A stretch of DNA of 35,438 nucleotides, from assembly GCA_024638965.1 (NCBI GenBank), contig JAHEJI010000034.1, forward strand, positions 1 to 35,438, in the 5' to 3' direction. The notes under the pieces were generated by a model. That model made no database searches, was not told the origin of the DNA, and saw only the letters and a program-made list of their open reading frames with translations. The position numbers were made by a program, and so were the translations under genes. Position 1 is the stretch's first letter, and each line of letters starts with the position of its first letter. Of the stretch, positions 25,493 through 34,822 are shown piece by piece. The DNA is from Planctomycetaceae bacterium (lineage in GTDB: Bacteria; Planctomycetota; Planctomycetia; Pirellulales; Pirellulaceae).

Positions 25493-26761
25493 TTATTGAT
25501 TTGCGGTTACCGGTTCTGGTGGAACCTCCGTTGCGATTGGCTTGGATTTGCGTTCCGAATCGAATCCGAGATTTGCGTAAACCTGCAACAGATTTTCTTC
25601 TTGATGGTGCCAAGCTAATTGTTCTTCCATTCTCTGGCGTCCATAAGCTCCCATCTTCTCGCGCAGTTCGGGGTTATCGATTAGGTTGGCTATGTGGTGG
25701 GCAAAGTCCTGTTCATCGTTGTGTTTGGCATACAGAGCAGCATCTTCTGCCGAAGCTCGGTGTTCCGTTAAATCAAACGCCACAATCGGTTTTGCCAGTG
25801 CCATGTAATCCATCATTTTGATCATGGTCGACCGATCATTGAACGGATCGTATGGATCGGGGTCGACGCAGATGTCAGCCGTTGATAGATATCGCAACAT
25901 GTCTTCATCAGGAATGCGACCGGTAAACCAGACGTGGTCGTCGAGCCCGAGTTTTGTCGTCAATTTTTTCAGGCTGGGTACCGCGTCGCCTTTGCCGATG
26001 ATCACGGCGAACACCTCGGTTCGCTCAAGTTGATCGACAAGGCAGTCCAGTGCCCTGAGAAAATAGTCGACGCCGTCCTGCTGCCCCATTAGTCCACAGA
26101 ATCCGACAATCGTTTTTGCCTTCGCGCGGAGTTCAGGGTCCGGGGCGACCAGTTTGACGCGATTCAAATCCGGACCATTTCGGACGATCGTGACTTTTTC
26201 TGCGGGAATGTTGGAACGTTCGATTTCAATTTTCTTATACGATTCGTTCGTCGCGATGATTTGGTCCGCGAAACGGCAGGAGAGTTTTTCGAAAAAGACT
26301 AAGGCCTTGTACACGATGGGTTTGCCGCCGTTGCGGAAACGGGAGTTGTACATCTCGGGTGATAGATCGTGATGATCAAACACGAATTTCTTCCCAAAGA
26401 CTCGGAAACAAAGGGCGATCAAAACGAACAGATCCGGTGGATTGTGGGCGTGAATGACGTCAAAGCCTCGACGGAAAAAGACCCAGATCGTCAAATAAAA
26501 GCTGGAGAATATCGACCAACCGTATTCCCACAGGTATCCCATCAGGCTGTCGCCAGAGGCGGGCGCCAAAAAACGGTAGACATGGACTCCATCGACATTT
26601 TCGCATCGAGGCAAAGATCTCTTGCCTGGCGAGATCACTGTCACCTGAAATCCTGCATTTACCAGTGAATTGGCTTCGCGTCGCACGCGGAGATCACCCG
26701 GATAGGGATTATTCTCCAGTAGCATCAATACTCGACATTTATTTTTTTTTCTGGGATTCAT
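25493..26761 (-). CDS. Glycosyltransferase family 4
   Basis: A 422-residue GT-B retaining glycosyltransferase, cytoplasmic side of the inner membrane. The N-terminal acceptor domain carries NPYPGDLRVRREA (about 18-30) and DVIHAHNPPDLFVL. The donor domain contains VGFCGLMGQQDGVD (about 218-231) and VWFTGRIPDEDMLRYL. DPFNDRSTMIKMMDYMA (about 312-328) and AKPIVAFD form the nucleotide-sugar site. It adds one sugar to the lipid-linked repeat unit. The C-terminal 20 residues are Pro/Glu-rich and unstructured. A hydrophobic stretch at about 84-100 may rest on the membrane. A 185-bp spacer with simple repeats separates it from the AlgD-like gene upstream. Confidence 0.92.
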   Translation of the reverse strand: MNPRKKNKCRVLMLLENNPYPGDLRVRREANSLVNAGFQVTVISPGKRSLPRCENVDGVHVYRFLAPASGDSLMGYLWEYGWSIFSSFYLTIWVFFRRGFDVIHAHNPPDLFVLIALCFRVFGKKFVFDHHDLSPEMYNSRFRNGGKPIVYKALVFFEKLSCRFADQIIATNESYKKIEIERSNIPAEKVTIVRNGPDLNRVKLVAPDPELRAKAKTIVGFCGLMGQQDGVDYFLRALDCLVDQLERTEVFAVIIGKGDAVPSLKKLTTKLGLDDHVWFTGRIPDEDMLRYLSTADICVDPDPYDPFNDRSTMIKMMDYMALAKPIVAFDLTEHRASAEDAALYAKHNDEQDFAHHIANLIDNPELREKMGAYGRQRMEEQLAWHHQEENLLQVYANLGFDSERKSKPIATEVPPEPVTANQ

Positions 26762-26946
26762 TAGATTTGAATTTGAGTTGGTGCTGCGAATTATGCCTTC
26801 TTCATCCTAGTCTTACTCGTAATCGTTGTCTTAGGCCCTGGTAGGTTAAACGACTAAAACTAAAACTACGACTACGACTACGACTACGAGTAAGAATAAG
26901 AGTAAGAGTAAAGAGCAAGACTGGGATTAAGTTATGAACCATCGAC
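26762..26946. repeat. Hexanucleotide simple repeats with inverted arms
   Basis: The spacer between the GT4 and AlgD-like genes holds CTACGA repeated four times (26866-26889), then GTAAGA/ATAAGA-type hexamers four times (26890-26913), preceded by ACTAAA twice. All are in six-base phase. TCTTACTCGTAATCG (26811-26825) pairs with CGACTACGAGTAAGA (26881-26895) with one mismatch, so the transcript could form a 15-bp stem with the repeats in the loop and arm. No spacers or palindromic repeats of CRISPR type are present. No promoter is evident. Confidence 0.75.
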
Positions 26947-28266
26947 TTACCAACAGATGCCGCGGTAGTTTCCATTGCGTTGTTGGCTGGATTCTTTGTT
27001 GTTACCGACAAAATCGATGATGATCTGATCGTTGCGAGCCACGCTCGAAATCTCATGAAATGCCGAACTCCCGTTGGTCACGACCAGCACCTCTGAGTCT
27101 TCAATCACTTCGCCGATCGTATTCCGCATCAAGGAAGCGATATGGGGAAGCTCGCGATCGAGAAACGCTCGATTGGAACCAATGAGTTGATCGGGGACGA
27201 CGTTTTCGTCAAACACAGAAACGGAAAAACCGCGGCCAAGCAGAGTCTCAATGATCGGCACGACAGGGCTCTCCCGAACGTCATCCGTTTGAGCCTTGAA
27301 ACTCAATCCGAGAACGCCGATGTTCTTGCAACCTGTTTTTTCGATCATTTCGATTCCAGCTTGAATTTGTCGTTGATTGCTATTGAGAACTTCGCCCAAC
27401 ACGGGACATTCAACGTCGTTGATCTTGGCGTCATACATCAATGCTCGAAGGTCCTTTGGAAGGCACGAACCACCAAAAGCAAAACCGGGTTTGAGGTAGG
27501 CGTCAGAAATATTCAACCTTTTATCCTGGCAGAATATCTCCATGACTTCCTGTCCGTCCACATTGTGCACTTTGCAGATGTTTCCAATTTCGTTAGCAAA
27601 GACAATTTTCAGGGCGTGAAAGGCGTTATTGGCGTACTTGACCATCTCCGAGGTCTGCAGCGATGTGCGAATCGACAGCGCATCAACTTTTTCGTACATC
27701 GCCTCAATACAATCACCGCTACGGGAATCGAGCTCACCAATCACGATCAAACTGGGTTGATCGTAGTCGGCAATCGCGCTACCTTCACGCAGAAACTCCG
27801 GATTCATACAAACTCCAAAATCTCTGCCCGCGCGTTTTCCTGACGCCTGCTCCAGCACGGGAATGACGCGGCTGTGAACTGTATTTGGAATTACCGTGCT
27901 GCGGACGACCACAACGTGGTAAGAATCCTTGTTGGCAATTGCTTCCCCGATTTCTCGGCAGACGTTTTCAACGTAAGTCAATTTCAAACTTCCGTTGCCG
28001 TTGCTTGGTGTGCCGACACAAATCAGGCTTACGTCGCTCTGCTGAACGGCAACAGCGCAATCGACAACTGCCCGCAATTGCCCGCTACGACACACTTCAC
28101 CGACAAGTTCGGCAAGCCCCGGCTCACCGACTGTCGCGCGGCCTGCGGTAATCGAATTTACTTTTTCCTGGTTGACATCGACTCCGATGACTTCATGCCC
28201 ATCTCGTGCGAGACAAGCTGCGGAGACGGTGCCAACATAACCAAGTCCAAAAACGCTGATTTTCAT
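26947..28266 (-). CDS. algD: GDP-mannose 6-dehydrogenase-like nucleotide-sugar dehydrogenase
   Basis: A 439-residue UDP-glucose/GDP-mannose dehydrogenase family enzyme that oxidises the C6 alcohol of a nucleotide sugar to the uronic acid with two NAD+. The NAD-binding GLGYVG is at 7-12. The catalytic cysteine is C268 in GFAFGGSCLPKDLRAL. GLSFKAQTDDVRESP lies in the C-terminal domain. Overall wording (NPEFLREGSAIADYD, ICVGTPSNGNGSL, VCREIGEAI, MVKYANNAFHALK) is closest in my memory to AlgD, so GDP-mannuronate is the preferred product; UDP-glucuronate is possible. It provides a uronate for the polymer and a carboxylate that the ATP-grasp or AsnB proteins could amidate. It is 16 bp from the AsnB gene. 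Confidence 0.85.
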   Translation of the reverse strand: MKISVFGLGYVGTVSAACLARDGHEVIGVDVNQEKVNSITAGRATVGEPGLAELVGEVCRSGQLRAVVDCAVAVQQSDVSLICVGTPSNGNGSLKLTYVENVCREIGEAIANKDSYHVVVVRSTVIPNTVHSRVIPVLEQASGKRAGRDFGVCMNPEFLREGSAIADYDQPSLIVIGELDSRSGDCIEAMYEKVDALSIRTSLQTSEMVKYANNAFHALKIVFANEIGNICKVHNVDGQEVMEIFCQDKRLNISDAYLKPGFAFGGSCLPKDLRALMYDAKINDVECPVLGEVLNSNQRQIQAGIEMIEKTGCKNIGVLGLSFKAQTDDVRESPVVPIIETLLGRGFSVSVFDENVVPDQLIGSNRAFLDRELPHIASLMRNTIGEVIEDSEVLVVTNGSSAFHEISSVARNDQIIIDFVGNNKESSQQRNGNYRGICW

Positions 28267-28282
28267 GTCAAATCACTCATGT

Positions 28283-30214
28283 CTATTTGTGTTGTGAAGC
28301 AAAGACTGTTGTGGGTGCGCAGAATTTATTCCGCGGTGGTGAATCGATGTAAATTTGATACCAGAGTTCCAGGCTGATCAGACCCCAAATCAACATGCCA
28401 TGATCTGCCAGCCGGGATTCATGTTCCTCGATCAACTGGGTCACATATTTTGCGTTGAACAATCCTCGTCGCTGAATCGTTTCTTCGGACAACATGTCGC
28501 GCACAAACGGATTCATTTCATTTCGGAACCAGGACGAAATCGGAATCGGGAAACCTTCTTTCTTTCGATCAACAATCTCGGTCGGCAACAATTTGCGCGC
28601 GACTTTCTTGAGCAAATATTTTCGCACCATGCCATTAAGTTTCATTTTTGGCGGCAACGAAGCGGCGAATTCAACAAGCTTGTGATCGAGGAAAGGTGTT
28701 CGGGCTTCCAGCGAGTTGGCCATGCTCATCTTGTCGCCGCGTAATAACAGAAAATCAGGAAGCCACAATTTCGTGTCGACATACAACATGCGATTAAGTG
28801 GAGTATCGGCGTCCGTTTTCGCCAGGCAAGAACCAAACGCGCGACTTGCGTCTGAACCGTTGACCCCGCTGTCTAAACCGGCGACAAGTTCCGATTGCAT
28901 GTCACTGTTAAACAGTGGGAACCAGTTCGTAAATCGAGCAACCTCGTCTTTTTGACAAAGTGCAAACAATGCAATTTTCTGGCGACGCATTCTTGGCAGC
29001 TGGGCACCGGCGGCGAGCGCCAATGATTTGATGGGCCTTGGCATGAAACGAAACAGAGGCGAGTAACGCTCGCCGAGGTAGCGGGCATACCCGGCGAAGA
29101 GTTCGTCGCCGCCTTCACCAGAGAGCACCATTTTGACATGCCGCGACGCGAGTTCCGACACGGCAAACGTGGCCAACGTCGCTTGATCGGCAATCGGCTG
29201 ATCCAGGTGCCAGGTTACTTTCTGGGCCAACTCCGTGAAATAATCGGGCCGCATCACGACTTCATGATGATCGGTGCCGAATTGGTTGGCAACTTTTCGC
29301 GCGTAGGGAAGTTCATCCTGCTTGCCCCGGGAATGTTCGAATCCAACCGAAAATGTCTTCACGGGTTCATCCAGCAGTCGACTCATCAACGCCACGATTA
29401 CGCTGGAGTCAACACCCCCGGAAAGAAAGGCCCCAAAAGGCACGTCGCTACGCAATCTTAGTTTGACGGTTTGATGCAACAAGTCATCAAGTTCGGCCAC
29501 ATAATCGTCTTCTGTCTTGCTGCCACCTCGTTCGATTTGGAACGACAAATCCCAATACTGCTTGATCTGGACTCCATTTCGATCGACGGTCAAACCATGT
29601 CCTGGCGGAAGCGATTTGATTCCCGCGAACATGGTTTGCGGTGACGGAACATACTTGACCGACAGATAGGCACTGATCCCGTTAAGATTCGGAGCCGCGT
29701 TAATGCACGGATGTTGCAAGAGTGCTTTGATCTCCGACGCAAACACCAGCCGATCGCCGGACTGCCAGTAGTACAAGGGCTTGATGCCCAGGCGGTCACG
29801 GGCGACGAACAGCTCTTGTTTTCTCGAATCCCAAATTGCAAATGCGAACATGCCCCGCAAATGCTGAACACAGTCGCGTCCATATTCTTCGTAAAGGTGG
29901 ACGATGACCTCCGTGTCGGAATCGGTAGCAATGTCGTGACCTTGAGTGCGAAGCTGGTGGGCCAATTCCCGGTAGTTATAGATTTCTCCGTTTGAAACAA
30001 CGTGCACGCTGTTGTCTTCGTTGCTGATTGGTTGCTGGCCACCCTCAGGGTCGATGATACTGAGCCTGCGCATGCCCAAACCGACTTCGTCGTTGACGAA
30101 AAAGCCTTCATCATCGGGTCCGCGATGCGTAATCGAATCCGTCATTTGCTGCAAAACGTTTCGCGTTTCGAAAGCGTTTACTGCGGGGTCAATAATTCCT
30201 ACGATGCCACACAT
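28283..30214 (-). CDS. asnB: AsnB-type glutamine amidotransferase (asparagine synthase family)
   Basis: A 643-residue two-domain amidotransferase. The glutaminase domain begins with the N-terminal nucleophile Cys2 (MCGIVGI), with RRLSIID (49-55) and SNGEIYNYREL (74-84). The synthetase domain has the ATP pyrophosphatase loop SGGVDSS (265-271) and LSGEGGDELFAGYAR (around 365-380). It forms an amide from a beta- or uronic carboxylate using glutamine. Free-standing AsnB makes asparagine, but homologues in exosortase-type polysaccharide loci are thought to amidate the polymer. The locus supports the latter, although asparagine synthesis cannot be excluded. Length is slightly above E. coli AsnB (about 554), as usual for the polysaccharide-linked subgroup. 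It sits 2 bp from the neighbouring GT4 gene. Confidence 0.92.
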   Translation of the reverse strand: MCGIVGIIDPAVNAFETRNVLQQMTDSITHRGPDDEGFFVNDEVGLGMRRLSIIDPEGGQQPISNEDNSVHVVSNGEIYNYRELAHQLRTQGHDIATDSDTEVIVHLYEEYGRDCVQHLRGMFAFAIWDSRKQELFVARDRLGIKPLYYWQSGDRLVFASEIKALLQHPCINAAPNLNGISAYLSVKYVPSPQTMFAGIKSLPPGHGLTVDRNGVQIKQYWDLSFQIERGGSKTEDDYVAELDDLLHQTVKLRLRSDVPFGAFLSGGVDSSVIVALMSRLLDEPVKTFSVGFEHSRGKQDELPYARKVANQFGTDHHEVVMRPDYFTELAQKVTWHLDQPIADQATLATFAVSELASRHVKMVLSGEGGDELFAGYARYLGERYSPLFRFMPRPIKSLALAAGAQLPRMRRQKIALFALCQKDEVARFTNWFPLFNSDMQSELVAGLDSGVNGSDASRAFGSCLAKTDADTPLNRMLYVDTKLWLPDFLLLRGDKMSMANSLEARTPFLDHKLVEFAASLPPKMKLNGMVRKYLLKKVARKLLPTEIVDRKKEGFPIPISSWFRNEMNPFVRDMLSEETIQRRGLFNAKYVTQLIEEHESRLADHGMLIWGLISLELWYQIYIDSPPRNKFCAPTTVFASQHK

Positions 30215-30216
30215 TT

Positions 30217-31410
30217 TTAATTCTCTTTGGGCGACAATTCTGTTGCGCCCCCGCCGATGACGGCATAATCCGTCTTTTGCGATAGCCGCGATAGAATCTC
30301 AGCGGTGCGCATTGCATTTCTTGTCGAAAACATTTGCTCAGCCGTTTTACGATTTTCCGTACCGAGGCGTTGGCGAAGCTCGCGCGACTGGTGGACCTGC
30401 CGAAGTGCATCCGTAAGCCCGTCGACGTCATTCTCATCCACCACGATTTCCCGGATAACACGTGGAATTTCGACGTGGCGAGTTGATATCACCGGCTTGC
30501 CAAAAGCCATTGCCTCGGCGATGACCGTCGGGAATCCCTCGGCAACTCCTGTTCGATCGGTTCGGCACGGCAAACAGAACACGTCACAATTGCGGTAGAC
30601 TGCCTTCAATGCATTGCCGCTCAGTTTTCCGAAAAAAGCGACCTTGGACGCAATGCCGATTTCTTCTGCGACACGCTGAACGTCGACAGTTCCCTCTTCA
30701 GGCCCACCATCACCGACGACCCATATTTCAACATCGGGTTCATCTAATTGCTTGATTGCACGAAACAGTACTTCGTGCCCTTTGCGCTCGGCAAAGTAAC
30801 CAACGATCAGCACGACGAATTTCTCTTCCGGAGTGTAGTCCTCAACGTTAACACTGATTCTGACGACCTCGATCTTGGTGGTCGAAATCCCGAATTTGTC
30901 TTCCAGAAGTTCTTTATTGAATTCGGTTACCGTCAGGACTTGATCACAGGCGGCCAGCGCAATCGGGAAAAATACCGGGTTAGGATTGTTATATAGCTCG
31001 TAAGCGTGAATCGTGACGGCAAGTGGTTTGTTAATTATTTGCTTGCAGAAATATCCGACGAATAGCTTGTGATCGCCGAAAGTCGCGTAGATCACATCTG
31101 TATCGCTCATATAGCGGGAGAAATTCCAGGCCAAGGCAAAATCAACAAATCCTCCTACGCGAATCGCCTCGCGCAACAACCTCAGATATAACAACGGATG
31201 GCAGAGCAAAAACCATGGTTGCATCGCAAGCACGGCAAGCTGGTTCCACGGATGGAATCTCCATTCCTTACGAGGTTCGTACAATCCTCCTGATTGATAT
31301 TTTGTGGGGAACAAGCTGATGTCACATCCTGCATTGGACAAGACGTTTAGTTCGCGGCTGATGAAGTGTTCCAGACCCTGTTTTAACGATGCAATTACCG
31401 AGATTCGCAT
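30217..31410 (-). CDS. Glycosyltransferase family 4 (colanic-acid WcaL-like)
   Basis: A 397-residue GT-B enzyme. VIYATFGDHKLFVGYFCKQ (about 105-123) and LAVTIHAYELYNNP (about 129-142) are acceptor-domain motifs shared with WcaL/AmsK-type enzymes. VGYFAERKGHEVLFRAIKQL begins the donor domain. TGVAEGFPTVIAEAMAFGKPVI contains the E-x7-E motif (E and E of EGFPTVIAE). It probably adds a galactose- or glucose-type sugar to the repeat unit; donor specificity cannot be read. Its start overlaps the end of the toroid gene by 16 bp, and its stop is 2 bp before asnB, so the three are almost certainly co-transcribed. Confidence 0.92.
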   Translation of the reverse strand: MRISVIASLKQGLEHFISRELNVLSNAGCDISLFPTKYQSGGLYEPRKEWRFHPWNQLAVLAMQPWFLLCHPLLYLRLLREAIRVGGFVDFALAWNFSRYMSDTDVIYATFGDHKLFVGYFCKQIINKPLAVTIHAYELYNNPNPVFFPIALAACDQVLTVTEFNKELLEDKFGISTTKIEVVRISVNVEDYTPEEKFVVLIVGYFAERKGHEVLFRAIKQLDEPDVEIWVVGDGGPEEGTVDVQRVAEEIGIASKVAFFGKLSGNALKAVYRNCDVFCLPCRTDRTGVAEGFPTVIAEAMAFGKPVISTRHVEIPRVIREIVVDENDVDGLTDALRQVHQSRELRQRLGTENRKTAEQMFSTRNAMRTAEILSRLSQKTDYAVIGGGATELSPKEN

Positions 31411-32576
31411 GGAGTCTCCGTTGGTTGAATCGTGGATTGGGCAAAATCCGAGAGTTTGTCTGAATCCACGCCGCTGGATAACAAGTGATAAAGAATCATG
31501 GAAAGATAGCGCGGATACGAACGCCGATCATGAAGCACAAAGTAATCGCGTCGAGAATACGGAAATCCTCCATCGGATCTCTGCAACTTCAGCGTATACT
31601 GAAACGCACGGCTCGATAGGTTATCGTACCCGGGAATTCCAATCTGCCTCGCTCCAGCAAAAGCCGCACCCAACACAGCCGCATGGTAGGTCACGGCACG
31701 GTAGCGACTGCCACATTCGTACAAAGCATGGCCATCGCCAGCCAACCCGGTGGCCAAAAACTCCAACAACTTTTTCCCAAGTGCCAGCGCCTGCGGATCC
31801 CGAGTCAAATGGTAGAACCGTTGAAGATCAAGGCATTGAAAAGCGTTGTATTGATAACACTGGAAGTGGTCTTTGCCAGGTTTTCCGTTCCGTGCAGCCA
31901 CCGTATAAGGAAGCTCACCGTTGTCCTTCTGGACTTCGCTCAAAAACGAAAGCAACGCATCGTTCTTTTCCAGAACGGACTCATCGCCTGTCACCGAATA
32001 CAACTCCGCAAGAAATCGCACGACGAACGCCGTGTTGTTGGGCACCGGGGTCCCCGTTCGGTCGGCAAAATAGTTAACGGCCAGCTGCGACTGGTCACCC
32101 TCCAAGCTCGTGTCTTGAAAACCAATTCGATCCATCAGGAATTGGTGCCAGCGTTGAACGCCGTCCAGAAAAATCGGGTCTCGTGTGTGACGATAGCTTT
32201 CGATGAGAGCAATTGCCGCCCAAGTGCCTTCGGCCGTCGCAATTCGGCCGCGCCATTCCGGGTTAGGATATTCCCATTCGCCATCGTTTCCCTGCTGTTG
32301 CAACATGTATCGCGAGCAAGCCAAGGCAACCTCGCGATTTACCGGATCGCCTGATTGGGTGTGCATCAACCAATTAGCCAATATCCAATAGCCTTGACCT
32401 TGAACGTAGTAAAGCCCGTCGTTCCAGGCAAACGCTCGCAGATAGCTTTTAACAAACCTTCCAATGCGATAGTTGATGCGGATCCCGGGATCAGGTCCGA
32501 TCAGTGCGTCGCCGTTCCAATGTGCACCCATCAGGTATTGATGCAAATGGTTCGCTGCTTTGACGTGCCTGCTCAT
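31395..32576 (-). CDS. Alpha/alpha-toroid protein, candidate uronate epimerase or lyase
   Basis: A 393-residue protein with repeated helix pairs bearing aromatic and acidic residues, as in (alpha/alpha)6 or (alpha/alpha)7 barrels: GQGYWILANWLM, GNDGEWEYPNPEWRGRI, TAEGTWAAIALIESYR, NGELPYTVAARNG and QRSDGGFPYSRRDYF. These W/G/D-rich turns resemble glycoside hydrolase, polysaccharide lyase, squalene-cyclase-like and C5-epimerase toroids. The exact family is not clear to me. No signal peptide is present, so it acts inside the cell. Next to an AlgD-like enzyme a role as epimerase or polymer-editing enzyme is plausible. The reading frame overlaps the downstream glycosyltransferase by 16 bp. Confidence 0.65.
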   Translation of the reverse strand: MSRHVKAANHLHQYLMGAHWNGDALIGPDPGIRINYRIGRFVKSYLRAFAWNDGLYYVQGQGYWILANWLMHTQSGDPVNREVALACSRYMLQQQGNDGEWEYPNPEWRGRIATAEGTWAAIALIESYRHTRDPIFLDGVQRWHQFLMDRIGFQDTSLEGDQSQLAVNYFADRTGTPVPNNTAFVVRFLAELYSVTGDESVLEKNDALLSFLSEVQKDNGELPYTVAARNGKPGKDHFQCYQYNAFQCLDLQRFYHLTRDPQALALGKKLLEFLATGLAGDGHALYECGSRYRAVTYHAAVLGAAFAGARQIGIPGYDNLSSRAFQYTLKLQRSDGGFPYSRRDYFVLHDRRSYPRYLSMILYHLLSSGVDSDKLSDFAQSTIQPTETPCESR

Positions 32577-32625
32577 TCGGAGCTCCTGTCAGCTCGCGAT
32601 GGAAAGCGGTAAGGCTTCATTTGTT

Positions 32626-33942
32626 TCATGGTCGAGCGGTCGAAACGGAATCTGATTTCTTGATCCTTCGTTGGCGTCGCTTTTTGGACGATTTACGGTC
32701 TGCAATTGCCGCACGATAAACATCAGCTGTTTGCTTAGTCACTGCCGCCTGGGATAGATCCGTTTCTAATTTGCGTTTTCCCGCCTGGCCCAACGACTCA
32801 CGCAAGTGTTTGTCTCGCAGCAACTGCACAATCGCGTCAGCTAACTGCACTTCATTCTTGGGGTCGACGAGAATTCCGGTTTGCCCGTCTTCGATAATGT
32901 CGGGCAGACCTCCCGTTCGCGTCGCTATCACCGGCTTGGCATGGGCGTACGCGACCGGCACAACACCGCTTTGCGTGGTCTCGATATAGGGTAAGACAAC
33001 AATGCTCGCTCGCTGAAAGAATTCAGATTGCTCGTCGTCGGTAATCCAACGATTGTGCACAATGAATTTGTCTGGATCACTCATCAACTGTCGATAGCGC
33101 TGAAAATTCTCGCCCTCGCCGCAAATCATTATCTTAGCGTCGGGAAACTGCTGACTAATGATCGGTTGGGATCGAATCAGGTAATCCAGGCCCTTGTATT
33201 CCCAAATGCGTCCGAAGAACAAAATCAATTGCCCATCGGTTTCCGAAACTTCGTTCGTATTACGCTCCCCAATCGCGATGTGCGGAATCACGTGGATCTT
33301 GTTGTAGGGAATGCCAATTTCAGTTGCCACGACCTCCTTTAATTGCGATCCGTGCACAATGACGTGGTCGGCTTGGCGATAGCCAAAGTCCATCACAAAC
33401 TGTGGCGTTTTTTGGGATCCGCGGTCACCGGCGTGATGACGCGGGTCGTGAATAGTTACGACCAGAGAATAACGCTTCAAAAATGGCATCGCCAAATTGA
33501 ACCACAGGTGCCCTCTTTGGAAGTGAATCACGTCGGGCTGGAACTCACGGATCTGGCGAAATATCCAGCGAATACAAGCCAGTTGTCGCAGAGGTTGACG
33601 CAAACGTGGTTTATCAAATGGCCGAAAGTCGACTTGAGGATCCAGGATGGACAAATGCGGATCGGCTAATTCTCGGGGTATGATCAACATCACGTTCCCG
33701 GTGCCCAACAATCCGTTAGCATGTTTGATACAGTATTCGCCAAAATCGTACGACACGAAAGCCACTCGCAACCGATGGGCGGTAGACGCGCCCGCCGGCA
33801 CGCCAGCGCACAATTGCGTTGTTTCGGAAACTCGTTTGTTTTCTGCCGGATTCAAGTTCGATTTGCTTTGCTGTCGATGGTTGCTATGCCTTGATCGCAG
33901 GCCTGATTGGAACCGTCTCAATGTCGTCCGCGCGCCCTGCAT
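32626..33942 (-). CDS. Glycosyltransferase family 4
   Basis: A GT-B glycosyltransferase of 438 residues from the ATG at 33942. The conserved fold starts at RLRVAFVSYDF (about residue 57), so the first 55 residues, rich in R/S/Q, may not be translated. They overlap the sulfotransferase gene by 59 bp and look unlike the family; internal TTG (L59) or GTG (V61) codons are alternative starts. DVIHFQRGHLWFN and VVTIHDPRHHAGD (about 150-162) form the acceptor domain. LILFFGRIWEYKGLDYLIRS begins the donor domain. SGVVPVAYAHAKPVIATRTGG is the sugar-nucleotide site, in which the second glutamate of E-x7-E is replaced by alanine. The C-terminus is a Lys/Arg-rich tail. Confidence 0.88.
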   Translation of the reverse strand: MQGARTTLRRFQSGLRSRHSNHRQQSKSNLNPAENKRVSETTQLCAGVPAGASTAHRLRVAFVSYDFGEYCIKHANGLLGTGNVMLIIPRELADPHLSILDPQVDFRPFDKPRLRQPLRQLACIRWIFRQIREFQPDVIHFQRGHLWFNLAMPFLKRYSLVVTIHDPRHHAGDRGSQKTPQFVMDFGYRQADHVIVHGSQLKEVVATEIGIPYNKIHVIPHIAIGERNTNEVSETDGQLILFFGRIWEYKGLDYLIRSQPIISQQFPDAKIMICGEGENFQRYRQLMSDPDKFIVHNRWITDDEQSEFFQRASIVVLPYIETTQSGVVPVAYAHAKPVIATRTGGLPDIIEDGQTGILVDPKNEVQLADAIVQLLRDKHLRESLGQAGKRKLETDLSQAAVTKQTADVYRAAIADRKSSKKRRQRRIKKSDSVSTARP

Positions 33943-34819
33943 GAATCAGCGTCGCAGGGTAGTAACGGCGATAGACTCTTTTTATTCGTTGCGCAAAATA
34001 CCATCCCGGGTAAACGTGCGGCGGGCGATAAGGTTCGCTTCGCCGATAAGCGCTGGATTCGGTGACATCCACGCTTTTCAGAAAATGAATCAACTGTTGA
34101 ACCTCGTTGTCGGCGTTGATTGTATCACTCAGAGCATCAACTTTCGTCGCGAATTTGTCTGAGAAGTTCTGCTGGGAAACAAAGACAGATTGACCAGCCT
34201 CGACTTGTCGGCGTACACCTAAACTGCCAAACAGATGGTGGTGTTCCCCCTCCCAAAAGCGCTCCTTGCCTTCATAATCCGGCATCCCGATGGCGGCACA
34301 AAGCGACGCTGTTGTTTCTCGTGGCCGTTGCATCAGATCGCCATAGTTAATGGCGACGACGGGAAGTCTTAGCTGTTGGACGCGGCCGTAATACTTGACG
34401 AATTGGGAACGCCAGAACATGAGATCATGGCCGCGTTTCCAAAAAGAGTAAGCCAAATCCAGCGGATTTTTCCAAACAACCACGTCCACGACCGCATAGT
34501 CGGAGTTCCTGGCCCAACGGTGTGTATCCAGAATCCAACTCAGCGCCTTGGAGGAATCGACTAGGTATTGGACACCAAGTTCTCTGAACGCTGTTGAATA
34601 AAATTGGTTTGCCGAAGCAGTGGAAATCTTGTTCCAAACGGGACACGGACGACGGCCGCAGGGACAATCGATTTCGAAATGGTGTGTATGCTCAGGACGA
34701 AACCAACTAACAACCTCCCCACATGCAATGGCATCCGGCGCGTTGCCCAAAATAAGATGCACTAAAGTACTACCAGAACGACTGGTACCACCAACGTTTA
34801 TGAGTGTGGGCGTTTCCAT
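33884..34819 (-). CDS. Sulfotransferase
   Basis: A 311-residue cytoplasmic sulfotransferase that would transfer sulfate from PAPS to a sugar hydroxyl or lipid-linked glycan. The 5'-phosphosulfate loop is RSGSTLV (14-20). The 3'-phosphate-binding serine region is around NPLDLAYSF (about 117-125). INYGDLMQRPRET (about 158-170) is the conserved strand ahead of helix 6. A CPCGRRPC cluster (about 53-60) is an unusual cysteine motif in the early part. The sulfatase at 1280-2869 is too far away to be functionally linked. It is immediately followed by the GT4 gene (59-bp overlap) and preceded by the flippase after 3 bp. It marks the polymer as likely sulfated. Confidence 0.9.
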   Translation of the reverse strand: METPTLINVGGTSRSGSTLVHLILGNAPDAIACGEVVSWFRPEHTHHFEIDCPCGRRPCPVWNKISTASANQFYSTAFRELGVQYLVDSSKALSWILDTHRWARNSDYAVVDVVVWKNPLDLAYSFWKRGHDLMFWRSQFVKYYGRVQQLRLPVVAINYGDLMQRPRETTASLCAAIGMPDYEGKERFWEGEHHHLFGSLGVRRQVEAGQSVFVSQQNFSDKFATKVDALSDTINADNEVQQLIHFLKSVDVTESSAYRRSEPYRPPHVYPGWYFAQRIKRVYRRYYPATLIHAGRADDIETVPIRPAIKA

Positions 34820-34822
34820 CGT

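Noticed and set aside
26866-26913. CRISPR-like array
   Set aside because: The repeats are six bases long and adjacent, with no spacers; this is a simple-sequence repeat.
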